Below are positions 1 through 12,800 of a stretch of DNA of 64,000 bases, piece by piece. The stretch comes from Acanthaster planci. Its lineage: Eukaryota; Echinodermata; Asteroidea; Valvatida; Acanthasteridae. A model generated the notes under the pieces. It was given only the letters and a program-made list of their open reading frames with translations. It did no database searches and was not told the DNA's origin. The stretch spans positions 111,003-175,002 of the forward strand of contig NW_019091568.1 in the NCBI RefSeq assembly GCF_001949145.1, written 5' to 3'. A program made the position numbers and the translations under genes. Within the stretch, counting starts at the first letter, position 1; each line of letters opens with the position of its first letter.

Positions 1-1606
1 GTAGTTATCAAAAGCCATCTATTTCGCAAAAATAACCAAAACACAATTTGCTCGAAATTTGATTTTAATCTTGTATTCTGTACTGGAGGAAAGTCCTAAT
101 TGAGCATGCTGTTTTTTTCTATTTGCACAAATTTTACGGTCGTTTTGTTGAGTCAAGCGTGGTCCGAACACAACCGCTTCTGGTTGGCAAAACACGGTTG
201 GAAACTGTCACACCCTCGACGATAACTTTATATGGAATGTACTCGTAAACAAACTCTTGGCAAAAAGTTTATAGAAAAGGTATTCAAATCAAAGTTGCTC
301 ACGGATCGGGAGAGATAACAGATTCATAATTTTATACGTAGAAATACTTTATAGGCCTTTGCAGCATGATCGTAGCGGGCCTTAAGATGTCTCAGTGTGC
401 ATTGTACTTATACATGTGTGTACATGTCCGAACCCAACCGATCCGAAGTTCGGCAAAAAATGTCCAAGCCCTGTCTGAGCCGAATCAAACCTTGGCACAT
501 ACTTGCGCACTATTTGATGCGGAGTTTGACATTTTTTTATTACCTTCAAAGAATATGGTACACGTAACAGAAGTTCCAAATAAATTCATATTGCGTCTAT
601 GTGAATATTTCCTTTCATAGACGATAGATTAGGGGGTAAATGAGGCAACCGTGTTTGGCATTCCCCGTCACTCCCGTATAAACGCATTTATTTTCCAGTC
701 TAAAAAACGCTTAAACACGAACAATTATCTTGGGGCGATGCCTTTTTGTCATGAAATACCAACTCAAAACGTATCTGAAGCTAGATAAATGTCTGTAGCC
801 TGGAATGCAGTTGATTTTGCGTCTTCCTATCACAAGGTGTTAACCACTAATCCTCACGGCCAGCCCAGGAAGGCTGACCGGGGCCAGTGAAGTTCTCCTT
901 GAATAGGATCTTTTGTTCACAACTATGGCCATGCAGCTACAAACTCCATTATTGTTAGGGTTGCTCGTGAAGCTAGACAGTCCAGGACAGACAGTTCTTT
1001 TCAAACCGTTGAACTGTCCAACACCAAAAGACGAACGGAATGAAAGGGGATTAAAACCAACCGTTCAACTGTTTCTAAACCGTCTGTATTTTGACCTCAC
1101 GCCCTATCTCTATAAAACAGCCACAAATCAGATTAAATACATGTATCCCTTTTTAGCAGCTAGTAGAATATCCCAATTGAGACCATTTTTGCTTACTTAT
1201 GATGCTTGTGATGCATTACCATTTTAGTTTTGTAGGGGGCGTACATGTACATGAATGTATACCACTGGTAATATACCGGTACCGTGCACTAAGCCCTGCC
1301 ATACAGTGCCGACCATACGCACGGTACAGAGCAGAGCATTCAGGGCCTCGTTGGGCATCGACACTTGGCCACATCTGTTGTGCGTGCTCATCTGCCTTTT
1401 GTTCTCATGAATTGAAGGACCTGATTCTGCTGATCTTGTGTTCAGAAATGAGTTTGGTCATAATTACAGAGAAATTTTTGTTTTTCTTAAATTTTGTCCA
1501 AACTTTAATGGCTGGGGGAACCTACAAAGTAGAACGCCCCCCCAATATTTAAAAAAAGGCTAAAAATTGGGGGGGGGATATTCAGTGTACTCCACAGGCT
1601 GTTTTA

Positions 1607-1697
1607 GCAGGGTTGACCGCCCTGCCAAAATTTTGGGCTGCCCAGCTAAAATTTTGCCACCCTGGTAAAATTTGTGCCGCCCTGCTATTTTCTTGAG
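1607..1697. repeat. Short degenerate tandem repeat, about 25-bp unit
   Basis: Three to four imperfect copies of a unit of the type GCCCTGCCAAAATTTTG follow one another (GCCCTGCC / GCCCAGCT / CCACCCTGGT, each followed by AAAATTT). It follows closely on C7 and G9 homopolymer runs at about 1538-1577. No coding potential is seen. Confidence 0.55.
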
Positions 1698-3787
1698 TAA
1701 TGTATTTTTCCCTGAATGTCTACTTTCTCAAGATTTTAATAAAAAAGACGTTTACCGCAGTTTGTGGATCAAGTCTGAGTTTACCGACGACGCTTATGAT
1801 GTACTGACAATGACAAAGAACACCAAGTGTTGAGTGCAGCATGAGTCTATACGCAACGTTGCGTTATGTACATGTAAGGCATGTGTATTGGTGTAGACTG
1901 GTCCCACTCCTCCATTATCAAAATGTAGTAACGTTGACAACCAGTTTATTGAAGTAGAAATTCCTTAATGCAAGAGGGCATATTTTTCGGAAACTAGGCT
2001 GGGTCCAAATAACTTGGCTACGGCCTGATGTTATGTGCGAATCTATGTAGAGAGGTCGCAGCCAGCTTCCAATTCGTCGACGTGTAATTTAAAGCCACAG
2101 CCCAATGAATGATTCGGATCTCAGATCTCAGGTGATCGTTGGCTGCCTATCATTACGCACAGTCAACCTCTTGTCCCAAAAAACCACCGCGTATGTTTGG
2201 TACATGTACACGTACATTGTATTGTGCAAGCGTGTACATGTACACGCAGTCGTCGCAGTGCATGTGACTGGTGCCCGCAGCGCAACATTGTTTTGCGGAG
2301 TGTGCGCGAGCGCCAGTGGAAGGACCGTGCCATGCCTGAGCGGCCCCCACGCTCTGCTCCGATGGAGGGGTTGCTTCATTTTTATGACGTGAGCTGGAAA
2401 TTGTAAACTTACCTTTGCCTGGACATATTTCTTTTGTCCTTTTTTATTTCAAGGGCACATTTTGAGGCTTGTTTTTACTTTGCCTTTTCATAGTCAACTG
2501 AGCATTGAGAAAACCACATGCTCTACTCATCTCATGTCTCGAGTCACTAACATAACTAAGGTTCTGCTAAAAATGCTCCGGAATTTAAAATAATTTCATC
2601 ATCAAATCTTTCGATTAAGAAATTCCTCCTGAAGAATATCCTAGCCAATATTTCACGTTGTAAATGCAATCAGATTTGGGACTAAATTACAGACGAAAGT
2701 GGACTGGAAATTGCCCCAGAATGCACCACAGAGCATCTAGAATCCAAAATTTTCTGGGGCCCTTAAGCAGGCCCCAGACCCCACGTCATAAGGGCTTTGC
2801 ACTCACAATTTTATCTACCACCCTGCCAAATCTTTCGGCCGTGGAGAACACTGGGAGGCAAAATCTTTCCAACTTAACTTTGCGAATATCTTAATTTGTC
2901 ACCTCCATACAAAACTCTTTCTCGCTGAACACATGTATTACTTCCGCCTTGTCAGCTCAATGTGGCACATTATTCCATTGTATTAAAACTGCATGCCATA
3001 AGTTTTACCATTTACGATGTTGTCAATCATGTCAATCGACACGGCACATGTTTCACACGTACTCACGTCACACAAAACGGGTCATAATCGTCATGGTCAA
3101 GGACTGTCATGACGGTTCAAAACCATTGGAAATTCATCGATTTTTACCTTAAATATCGCTTCGATAACACCAAAACTTGAAACCACGTAACCTGCAAATC
3201 CAAACTGTGAAGTGGAGAGGGGTTAAACACACGACATTGGCAAACACTAAAGAAAACTTTGCGTGCTAAAAAACACACGTGTATTCTGTCGACCGAAGAA
3301 CCCAGGCGCAGAGAGCGAAATAAAGAACTGACCTGGTAAAATGTACAATCCATGTTTTACAAGGAAACACGTCACGGCCTTGGCAGTTATTTCAACGTAC
3401 AGTTGAGGTTCTCCTTGAACTATGCTACGTTTTCAACTTCCAGGTTTTCTTTTTTGTTGATCAACAACTTTGAGACTAAATTAAACGTAGCATACGAAAT
3501 AATGCATTTGAACAGCTTGATTTAGTGAAGTTTACGATAAAAGAAAGTACTGCCAACTACAGCCAACTACGTGCAAAGAAACAACATGATCGTCTCGGGT
3601 GAAACCTTTTAAAAATTAAAAGAAACGTAAAGCTCTAAATAGATTTAATGATAACGGAGGAATAGTATGGGAATTTCTTTTAACTGTAGTACGTTTGTAG
3701 TTCATTTTCTGTTTTGCAGATGCTATTATGCATGGCCACGGATTTCAGAAACAAAGCAGATCGACTTTTAATGGAAAGCAGCTAGCT

Positions 3788-3796
3788 TATATAAAA
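3788..3796 (+). promoter_or_regulatory. Possible TATA box of the F-box gene
   Basis: TATATAAAA lies about 190 bases upstream of the F-box gene's first ATG, in otherwise mixed-composition DNA. The distance allows a short 5' UTR. This is a motif match only, and no transcription start is known. Confidence 0.3.
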
Positions 3797-3982
3797 TCAA
3801 TAGGTTACCGGGAGGTTTCCCGTTTCATTCCCGTCATGCAATTATTATAGAAATGGTGGCCGCCTAAAGCTCAGAATTGTGTTCATTGGATACGTGAATT
3901 TGTGCGCCGTGTTTGACCCACTGTTTATCGTTAGCCAGTATCATATTATTTGAAAGAAGTGAGGCTGACGGAAGAAATAACC

Positions 3983-6900
3983 ATGGCATGGTCTGGGGAG
4001 CAGAAGAGGTTGGAAAACAAGAAAAAGAACTTGGATTCAAAGATTCGGTTCAGTGCGTGGACGCCGATGAATCATGCACCGACGAATGACAAGGTCAGCA
4101 CCCACGATATAACATGTTTAACTCATGGGTGCAGGGCTCGTTATACGTGCCAGTTGCTCAGAATGGTTACTTGAATCTGCGTGTCTTACATCATGGTGTG
4201 CTGATATTTCAAATTATTATCAATACTCCAGTTCATTTAATCATCGTAAACTGATTAGGGCCCTATTTAAGTTGTTTGGAAAGAGTTCCGTATGTGTCTT
4301 AGACAATGCCCATTTTCCCTTAGAATTTTATAACAAAAAGGGATAAGTCCCATAAAGTAAAATTTTGCTGAGAAAATTCTGAGGCATTTGCTTAGAAAAA
4401 CAGTTGTTTTTTTCAGACAAGTCTCATTGGTTAGTGCACGGGGCATCAAGTGTTGTCCATATATGGAACTCTTTCCAGTTATTTTGTCAGGCTGTATGAT
4501 GTTTATTATTGGTTTAAAATTGTTTGCATTTATTTCCACACTTTGAGTGGGAAAAATTAGATATTGAAATTAAAGAAATTCAGACTTCGACACAGTATTT
4601 GTTTTAATTGTGACACTGAAAAATTCATCCATGTAATGAAAACCAAGGAAAAACATGAAGTTTTCAAATAATTTTTCAACTTTAATTTAGGCCTAAGCCT
4701 GTGAAATTTTGGGATCATTGCAAATTTTCTTCACTTCAGTTTCTTCTCCTGTGGCCATTTCAGGTTTATGAGGAAAGGAAAGATGTGTTGAGGAAATGGG
4801 TAAGTTGCATTTTATTTAAGTAATTAAAGCATGACAATTTTCCATTTTGATTATTTCACTATCAAAATGAGCATAACTTTTCTATTCACTGATCTGCTAA
4901 TAAATGGAATTTCAACACTTTGCATTTTTTTAAAGTTCTAAATACCAGTTTAGTTCCCCAAATGGTTCTAACACCTTTTTGATTTTGATGCTTTGTTCAG
5001 TTTGACAGGTGGAATGACTCACAACGCCGAGCATCCATTGTTGAAATTATGGAGCGCTGTTCCTTGGGACAGCTACAGTTCATGAAGCAGATTGCAGTGT
5101 CCAAATTGCCCATAGTCTGTCAAGATTTCGCCAGAGAGCTCCCAAGGGCCATCTGCCTTTATATCTTCTCATTTCTGGATCCCCGAAGTCTCTGCCGATG
5201 TGCACAGGTACATTGGATATTTCAGATGAGGTTGTATGTCACACATGAGAAAGCTTTGAAGTATGTTCCTCAAGGTAGGAAATTTGCATTTATAATTTTT
5301 TTTCTTTGTGTTCACAGGTTTGTTGGTATTGGAAGTACCTTACTGAGCTGGATCAGATATGGATGCCCAAAGCACTGCGGCTAGGCTGGTACCTTACCTT
5401 CTCCCCAAGTCCTTATGAGACAGGTGTATGGAAGAGACATTACCTGGAAAACGTCAGGAGCTTACATTATGTGAATCCCAAGGTAAGAGCATACCCAGAT
5501 AGAATTAACAAAACAAAATCTGGCCACCTTGAGTATAGTTGACTCTAGATACACACTTACAACAACCTACTGTTATAAAAAGCAAACTTTGAAGTCCCCA
5601 GTTTCTTGAATTCCTTTATTCCCTGGTCCTTTTGCAAGATGATTCTGGTTATAATTTTAAGCTAGTTTGGAAGGTCCCAGCAACTAAGTTATGATGAGAG
5701 TTTGCTGTACTTGATTAAACCTTGAGGCAACAGGACAATCCAGAAATTCCATAAGTCCAAAAGTCTCATTTGATTTTGAAATTGAGTTGTTTTTTTTGCA
5801 TGAATGAGTGAAACAATGGAAGCCGTACTTTTGTTTAAATTTTGTAGAGTTTCTATTCATCATTGAACAAATTTTGCATGCACATTTAGGAATCAAAGGT
5901 GCCAGCCAGTTTAGAAATGAATGGTAATACGACAGAAAGCCCCAAAACTGAGAAGACAAGTAAACGGGCCACACCCAAGCTGAGGAGCAGGCCCCCAAAG
6001 CCCTTGGACCACAAGCCGTGGAGGGTGAATGACCCGGTGGCTGACAACCTACGGAGGAATAACTACTTGGACAACCCGGACGAAATCCTCCAGCAGAGGT
6101 GAGGAGGGGTCTCAGAGTAACTCTTGATCCATCCTTTGGGTAGTTGCATCCTGGAAGTGCTGCCTGGATGTTCCCACCTGAACTTGGCGTTGGCTTGTCC
6201 TTGATGGATGCTGATGAGATGGCAAAACAAAAGCACTGATCAGTAGAAAAAGTATAAAGAAGAGCAAACATGGCAAAGGAATTGAATTGTTCATTCACAG
6301 GAAAACTCTTTTGCAGATAGTTTTTTATGTATTTGGGCAGAGGCCTAGCACTTGCTGTCATCTTGCTTAAGACACTTTATCGTAAAGTTTTTGAGCTTGA
6401 CAAAATATTGTGGTAAAATTTATTTGGGATTTTGTAGGCAAAAACGTCTTGAGAGGAGCAAGCATGTGAGAGAACGCCGCAACTCGGCCTCAGCCTCAGA
6501 TCTGACAAAGGACTCAGAAATGGCAGTGAAGAAGACACGTGCATCAGTCAACATGGCCTACAAACTCAAGAAAGCCAAGTCCTCATCCGTAAGGTTCTTG
6601 AAAAGGCAGGAAATATGTACCGGGCGGTGTTTTTCAAGGAGTAAATCTATCAAATTGGTTCCAAGTGATCACTTAACCTGCCTGGAATTTTGATCAGTGT
6701 TAACTTTGGTTTTTGTGTACTCTGAGCTATACATGTATTTACAATGTACCAGAAGACTAGCATATTAACAAATTCTGCAAAAAGCTCCAATTTCGAGCTT
6801 TCAATTGCTGAGTAACATTTGTCAAATTTTAGGAGTTTTCTTTGCTTAATGGGTCAGTGGTTTCATATACATTTTCACATTAAGAAGTTTTATTTTAATA

Positions 6901-7541
6901 CAAAACGTGCTAATAAATAACTTGTTCACAATGCAAAATTATTCAGTGTTGATTTATTTCATTTAGAATATTGCCGGCGATGATAAGCCAGCATCCAACC
7001 TGGCTCCTGACAGACCCATGTGGGCCCAGAATGTGGGAAACTTGCACCCTGATATGCTCGTAACGGCCAACACCGTCGGGGGTAAGGATGCCTCAAGACG
7101 ACCCCCACCCCTCACCAAGAACATCCCACCCTCGGCTGCCGTTAGGAGAAATGAACGAGACTTACCAGGTATTTTGTTACACTTGACTGAGTGGTTGTTT
7201 TGACAACTGAATTCCACACTGTCTGGTACATTTTTTCCAAGATAATGCCAGTCATTTGCACTATCTTTCTGTCAAACCCTCATTCATTCTCATCAAACAA
7301 TGTTACAACTGTTGCACGGTTGTACTGTGTCCAACAGAAACCAATGCTGGAATAATTTGTGTCAGGAAATTTATGGGCATCTCCCTGTGATTGTTTTTAT
7401 AATGTAATTTTTAACAATGAATAAGCATTCACTCTTGGTGACTGGTTTAAAAATATTTGCATCAATGTTTTTTTGACAGAGGGCGATCTGTTTCCAACTC
7501 GAGGATGGCAACAAATTGATGTTTCTGATGACGAAGGATGA
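3983..7541 (+). CDS. FBXO16: F-box only protein 16-like (FBXO16), 8 exons
   Basis: F-box proteins recruit substrates to SKP1-CUL1 (SCF) ubiquitin ligases; the target of this one is not evident. Coding exons: 3983-4093, 4764-4799, 5001-5207, 5318-5482, 5890-6098, 6438-6588, 6967-7168 and 7480-7541. All junctions are GT/AG and keep phase, giving about 380 residues (vertebrate FBXO16 is about 290). The start is the first in-frame ATG, in a strong ACCATGG context. Residues 24-60 match the FBXO16 N-terminus (WTPMNH, then VYEERKDVLRKW and FDRWNDSQRR). The F-box spans about 95-140 (LPRAICLYIFSFLDPRSLC, then VCWYWKYLTELDQIWMPKAL). After W153 or so (SPYETGVWKRHY) the C-terminal half is basic, low in complexity and weakly conserved, ending in the acidic DVSDDEG. 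It lies 2.1 kb upstream of MSH6 on the same strand. The MSH6 neighbour in vertebrates, FBXO11, is a different, larger family, and the match here is clearly to FBXO16. Confidence 0.93.
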
Positions 7542-9186
7542 TGTTTCTCAGTGTCAGTGTTAACGTTAATTTTAGCTTTGCCGATTCATTCACAGAAACA
7601 GGTACATTAAGAAATCATGAAGCGTAGAGCTATAATGACAGCTTGTCAGCAAATGTAAATCAATTTTTTGCAACCACAAGAACTGAACAGTATATAACTT
7701 TACTTTTTGTCATAACATGTGGTTATGCCATAAGATGTGGTTACCGGTGGTTAGAATATGCAAGGTTACGTTTCAGAGTACTTTGAAAATGTTATGATCG
7801 GTAAAGGTGTTTTGAAGAGTACATCATGGTTTAACTGCTGGAATACTTTTTTAAGATTATTTATTGCAATGTACAAGATGTGTATATAATTGTGCCTTTG
7901 AAAATTACAGATTTGGTGATTGGAAAATAAGCTTTTCAAAAATTCTTCCTTAAATTATAATTACAGTGTATTGTCACTCTAGGGAAACATTGAAATGTTT
8001 TGGAAGCTGACAGTTTGTTTTAAACTTTCTGTTAAGAGATGCAACCAAAATGGCTTACATATTTTTAAGGTAATTACATAGGTTTTCAAAGATGCTGGAG
8101 AGTTGGAAGAAAAAAAATTGTATGGCCTAACAGTTGTATCAATAGTGTTGTAGCATCTTAATATCTTGGACTTACACAATTCAAAAACTATTTCGGAAAT
8201 CATTGGCAATTGTCAGCATGGTAATAATGATATTTATGTTATGAAAGCGTGCTGTTTGTACATGTAGGCCCTCACACATTCCTACAAATGGCAGACTGAA
8301 AATGAAGCACGTCTGTTGAGTCTTAGGCAAGCTGGACTTACATTGGTCAAATTCACGCTGGTTAAGGATGTCTAGCTGTTGGTTTGTAGCCCGCCTACAG
8401 AGGTTGGTCACGTACATGTATCTTAGACATGTCATGATGAGATTTGAAATGCACATGTATATCAAACCACCCTTGAACCAGTGGTCTTCGATCAAGCTTG
8501 CTCAACGCTTGCCTGATATTGGTATTCTTTCTGTGACTTATTGGCAGATACAGATGTGAAAATGCAAACCTACTTCTGGTTAATCAAATTAGTCTTTAAA
8601 ATTTCTAAAGATAAGCTTACTACATTATCTTGTAAATCATTTTTTTAAAAGATATGCTTTTAGTGCAATGGTGATGAGGGTATTCTAGTTTAACAGTGTC
8701 AAGAAGTGAGTTTTTAATGTCTGACTTCTTGAATGGTATGATGCAGTATTTTGTGCCATACAAGTCTCATGAAGGAAAAAAATGGTACACAGCTGAATTT
8801 TGATCGTTGTAAATATGCTTAGCATCAATCAAATAATGAAGCCTAAGTTCTACAAGGTTAAATAAACGAATGGTATCAAAAAAGAAAAGCCATCTGTGTT
8901 CAGTGACTGTATTTTTCCATGAATGTAGTTTCTGGGAATCCATGGGTGTACCCTTTCCCTTCAATACCTTCATTCTAGTTGAAATTCTTCTCTGGATTAA
9001 GTCTCACCATTTCTCAGCATTTGGCCAATTTGCATTGAAACCAATAATCTCTATGGGGGACTAACAAGAGAAAAATACATAATGGTATCTTCATCATGAA
9101 CATCTGAGTGTGCAGCATGTAATATAATTTAATGTAAATATTGTGGCTTCAAAAACTACTTATCAGCGTGCCATCTTGGGACTAGT
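7542..9186. other. Probable FBXO16 3' UTR and intergenic DNA
   Basis: No coding exon is recognisable. AATAAA at 8861-8866 is a candidate poly(A) signal that would give a 3' UTR of about 1.3 kb, but other weaker signals exist and the true end is unknown. The sequence is AT-rich, with TACATGTA palindromes near 8260 and 8415. Confidence 0.45.
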
Positions 9187-9629
9187 TTAAATCAATGTCG
9201 ATTGAACACGTATATAGGAACGGACAATATCTTCTGAGTTTCCGTGAAATTCGGGGTCTTTACTAGCGGCATGGTTGCAGAAAGAGGTTTCAAAAAAGAT
9301 TACATTGGCTCTGTTTAACCACGGATGGCGCTCTTTTAAAACTGCTAGTCTCCAGCGCGCGCGCAGCGCTAGCGGCACGTGTCATTGGGCCATCGGCCGG
9401 GCCGAATTGAAGCGTGTAAAAAGATAAGAAGACTAGTACATAGTCACACTGTGCGTCTGGTAACTGGACACAATATAACGTTACTGTAGCTTATATCGGA
9501 TGAGTACCAGTTTGAGCATGAAGTTGACAAAATTTCCCGCGAAACTCTTGGCAATTATCAATGACACGACGAGTTGTGGAAGTCACGAAAGGTGCTGGCG
9601 CGCAAAAATCTGATTGGTAAACGTTTAAA
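9187..9629 (+). promoter_or_regulatory. MSH6 promoter region with E2F, E-box and CCAAT-type motifs
   Basis: This 440-base segment is richer in G+C and CpG than its surroundings, including GCGCGCGCAGCGC near 9356. Visible motifs are CACGTG at 9376-9381, the palindromic E2F consensus TTTCCCGCGAAA at 9533-9544 (about 90 bases before the ATG), a second E2F-like GGCGCGCAAAA at 9597-9607, and ATTGG (reverse CCAAT) at 9613-9617. E2F control would fit the S-phase expression known for mismatch-repair genes. No TATA box is obvious. Function is inferred from motifs. Confidence 0.55.
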
Positions 9630-9801
9630 ATGCCCAAAAATACCTTGTTTTCGTATTTTACCAAGAGTCCAGCAGTAGCACGGAAGGCTACATCGCCAGT
9701 GATTGCTGACGATGTCGGGGAACAAAAGTCCAAGTCGCCGAAGGAGACAGCCAAGGGCACACAATCGAACGGGACGGGGATGGGCATGAAGAGGGGCAAA
9801 G
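9630..9801 (+). CDS. MSH6: MSH6 exon 1: N-terminus with PIP-like motif
   Basis: This exon encodes 57 residues plus one base, starting [14 protein letters not shown]. In other MSH6 proteins this position carries a PCNA-interacting motif (QxxLxxFF). Here residues 3-10 read K-N-T-L-F-S-Y-F, so the leucine and both aromatics are kept but the glutamine is replaced by lysine. The rest is a flexible S/K/T-rich segment, as in the family. The ATG has A at -3. The donor is AAAG|GTGAGT. Confidence 0.9.
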
Positions 9802-12800
9802 GTGAGTTGGTGCCCGGGCGTTGTGTTCAAACGACTAGTTGATGTGATTCAGGGTGTTGATTTCAGCATGTTCAGCTAGACATGGCCAGACCTGTAGTGT
9901 TGTATTGCCAACAACTTTTTTTAAAAACTGTGCTCAAATTCCATGCTTCATTGTTATCACTTACATTAAAATCTCTTTAGGCCTAACTCAAAGTCGGTTA
10001 ATTCGAAACTCAGCTTAACTCGAGGAATAATTAATTCCTGCCAAAAGAATAGGCTTTTATGCACAAAACATATCCATAACTCGAACTGCTCATGTTGGCG
10101 GATTCGTTTACCTCGAAGTTTTTGTGTAGCAGATCCAAAAGAAACTGCCGCCAAAATACTTTCAGAAAGTGTAAACAGAATGCGGATCTAGTTATGAATC
10201 ATTTCTGACACGCACACTTCGTCTTTGCAAACCGGAACACTTGCAAGCGCACTAAAATGATGATCAATCTAGACACGTAAACCACACCGTGACCGCAAAA
10301 TCTGACTTGCGGGAATTGGCCCAATTGTTACTGTGGACCCATTGTAGCCAGAGCATTGGCAGGCCAACTGATGGCTCTTTGCAGTGGCTGCGGCAATGCA
10401 CTGGAGGTTTTTGTGTATGCCGCACTACCGCACATACCAAAGTTAAGTCTGGCCTAATGGTCTGGCCCAACTGCTTGTGCTCGCCCGTGCAATGGCTGCC
10501 CAATTAGAGCCACAAACCACAGCATGCTCACGCGCAGTGGACCAACCACGTGACTGCAATGCAGAGCTCATTCATAGCCAAATCTCACTCCCCTAAAATA
10601 AACAAAAGTTTGAAAATAAAGAACGAGCAACAAAAAATAAAAACAGACACCAATGGCATTTTTGTTTTTACGAAATTTTATTGAAGCGCAAAAAGGTGCG
10701 CCCTCATGTGATGAAGAAAGTCGTCTGACTCATCGGTTAACCCCGCCCGAGTACACATGTGCAAAAGGCGCTGCGTTGCAGTGTGGTATCAGAAATGGGA
10801 CCACCACAATGCATCACACATGCCAACGCAAAAGAAAGATTTGCCACACAAAGGTACACAGTTTAAATGATTCACAGTACATGTAATGTGTTATTTATCA
10901 GCCGATTGACAACAAAAATTATCCGCAAAAATGTCTTTCTATGAACAAAAACTTGTGGCACCAAAGTATAAAATAACCACAATGTCATTTCAAAAGTCAT
11001 CGTAGGGAGGTTTACGGTAACTGTGCATCAGCGTATAGGTACGTGTTATGATACACATCGTAATAATGACTTGACTTCAAAAGAAATCCGGACCTTCTTT
11101 TAACGCGAATTTCGGATAACTCAAAATTTTGTCCATTCCCCAGAGATTCGAGGTATTGAGATTTTACTGTATGCACAATGACGATGTGTGCAGCCACCTG
11201 GCAGCAAGCAGGTTGTTGACCAAAACTAAATCTACACTAGTGATGTCACTAGATTGTGTAACTGTTAATGTTACTAGATCAAGCACCAATGACATCTTTT
11301 TCTTCTGGGAAGATTTCAAATAGGTTTCAACTTGTTCAAGATTTCCAATTTAGACTGGTGTCATGGGTGTGTGGAAAACCCACACAAAAGAAATCATGCA
11401 ATCATGGCAATTGCCAGGGTTCTCTGATTTAAATAACCTTGATTTAAACCACTGACTTTAATCATGATTTTAGTCAAATTATTTTTTTTAATTAGGCCTA
11501 CTGATTTAAATCAATTAAAATGTTTTTGAAAAAGGCAAATTTTTACTGTTTCTGGTTTTTTTTTACTGTCATTTTTATTGAATATTTAGGCTGATGAAGA
11601 GATTGAGGTCATCTGAGAGCCATGATCTAAAAATAACTGAAAAGTTACATGTGCATCACTGTCACTTGATCAAGTGACATATGTTCTATTTAGCGACATC
11701 ACCAGATTTAGCTTTGGTATTCCACCTGGACAGGGGTGGTGTGAAGTTGGTTTTTTGTTCCTCGTTTGACGTTCGACGTTCAATTTTGAACAAGTAACTG
11801 TTCCATATTCGAACGTTGAATAAGTAACCGTTTGACATTCAGGGTGCACTCGCCTAAATGGCTATATAGTGCAACAGGGACAAAAAACAAACTGTTTCCA
11901 ATATATGTTGATTTGAAGCTTTGCATGGTGAAGTCATGGGATGTATAGTACAATAGGCTTGCCGTTGCAGCATGGACTAAGTCTCTGGGGAGGTTCCTGC
12001 TGGTTTGTCCGATGTATACTGGCCGCATCCAAATAGGATGCGGCCAGTATACATCGGACAAACCGGCAGGAACCTCCCCACCAGGCTCCAAGAACACCAT
12101 GTGCACGGCCCACGAGGAGAGCACGTTCGAATATGGAACAGTTACTTGTTCAACGTTGAATGTCAAACGTCAAACGAGGAACGAGGAACTAACTTCACAT
12201 CGGTCCTGGACAGGTAGTCTCCATTCTAATCATTATATCATTGTGTACATTACAAGTCTAGGTAGTGCACCATGCAGTTAGAGCAACTTGAGTATGTTTG
12301 GTGAGGCTGTTTCTTGGAATCTTACTTCTCCATGCAGACTGCAAGTTCAGTATTGGTGATATCGTCTGGGCCAAGCTGGAAGGCTATCCTTGGTGGCCCA
12401 GCCTAGTCTGCAATCACCCATCCCTAGGCTCACATGTCAAGCAAGGCAAGAGGCCACAGGTGCACGTGCAGTTCTTTGATGAGCCCCACAGCCGATCCTG
12501 GATACAAGAAAAGTAACTATGCAAGGAGATTCTGCAAAGGCTCCTTGAAGCAGCTTTAGAGGGTGGTCCTGCTAATTATTTATACGTAGCATCAACAAGG
12601 GTTGACAATCAGTCGGTGTAAAAAAAAGTTTTAAAAAATGCATTCTAAAGCTTTAAATTAAGCATGCAAACAAGGTGGTAGCCAGAGGGCCACACAAACA
12701 GCGCCATCAATTTCATGCTCTCTCACTCAAAATTTCACACTCAAATCTTATTATTGCCAGTAGAGGACCGAAATGTGAGTAGGACAGATACCTGGTACAG

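Larger units (their letters stand above)
1..3949. other. Intergenic stretch upstream of the F-box gene; no gene recognised
   Basis: I find no open frame here with recognisable protein similarity. All frames are short and lack exon-like splice sites supported by homology. What is visible: AT-rich sequence, several TACATGTA-type palindromes (1241-1250, 2201-2210, 2232-2245), a short C/G run with a degenerate repeat at 1530-1700, and a GC-richer patch at 2260-2370. The last 200 bases before the F-box gene probably hold its promoter. Non-coding first exons of that gene could lie here unseen. Confidence 0.6.
9802..12337. other. MSH6 intron 1 (2.5 kb)
   Basis: There are no exons. It contains a possible transposon remnant (9975-11176), a T/A-rich stretch with GATTTAAATCAA motifs (11420-11520) and the Penelope-type foldback (11726-12215). 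The PWWP exon begins about 120 bases after the foldback ends. Confidence 0.7.

Noticed and set aside
366-3353. Short frames of 65-117 codons upstream of the F-box gene
   Set aside because: Low complexity, no conserved motif and no consistent splice partners. Expected by chance in AT-rich DNA.
10264-10507. Overlapping plus and minus frames of about 75 codons in MSH6 intron 1
   Set aside because: Both strands open over the same GC-richer stretch, with no known domain. Probably repeat-derived.
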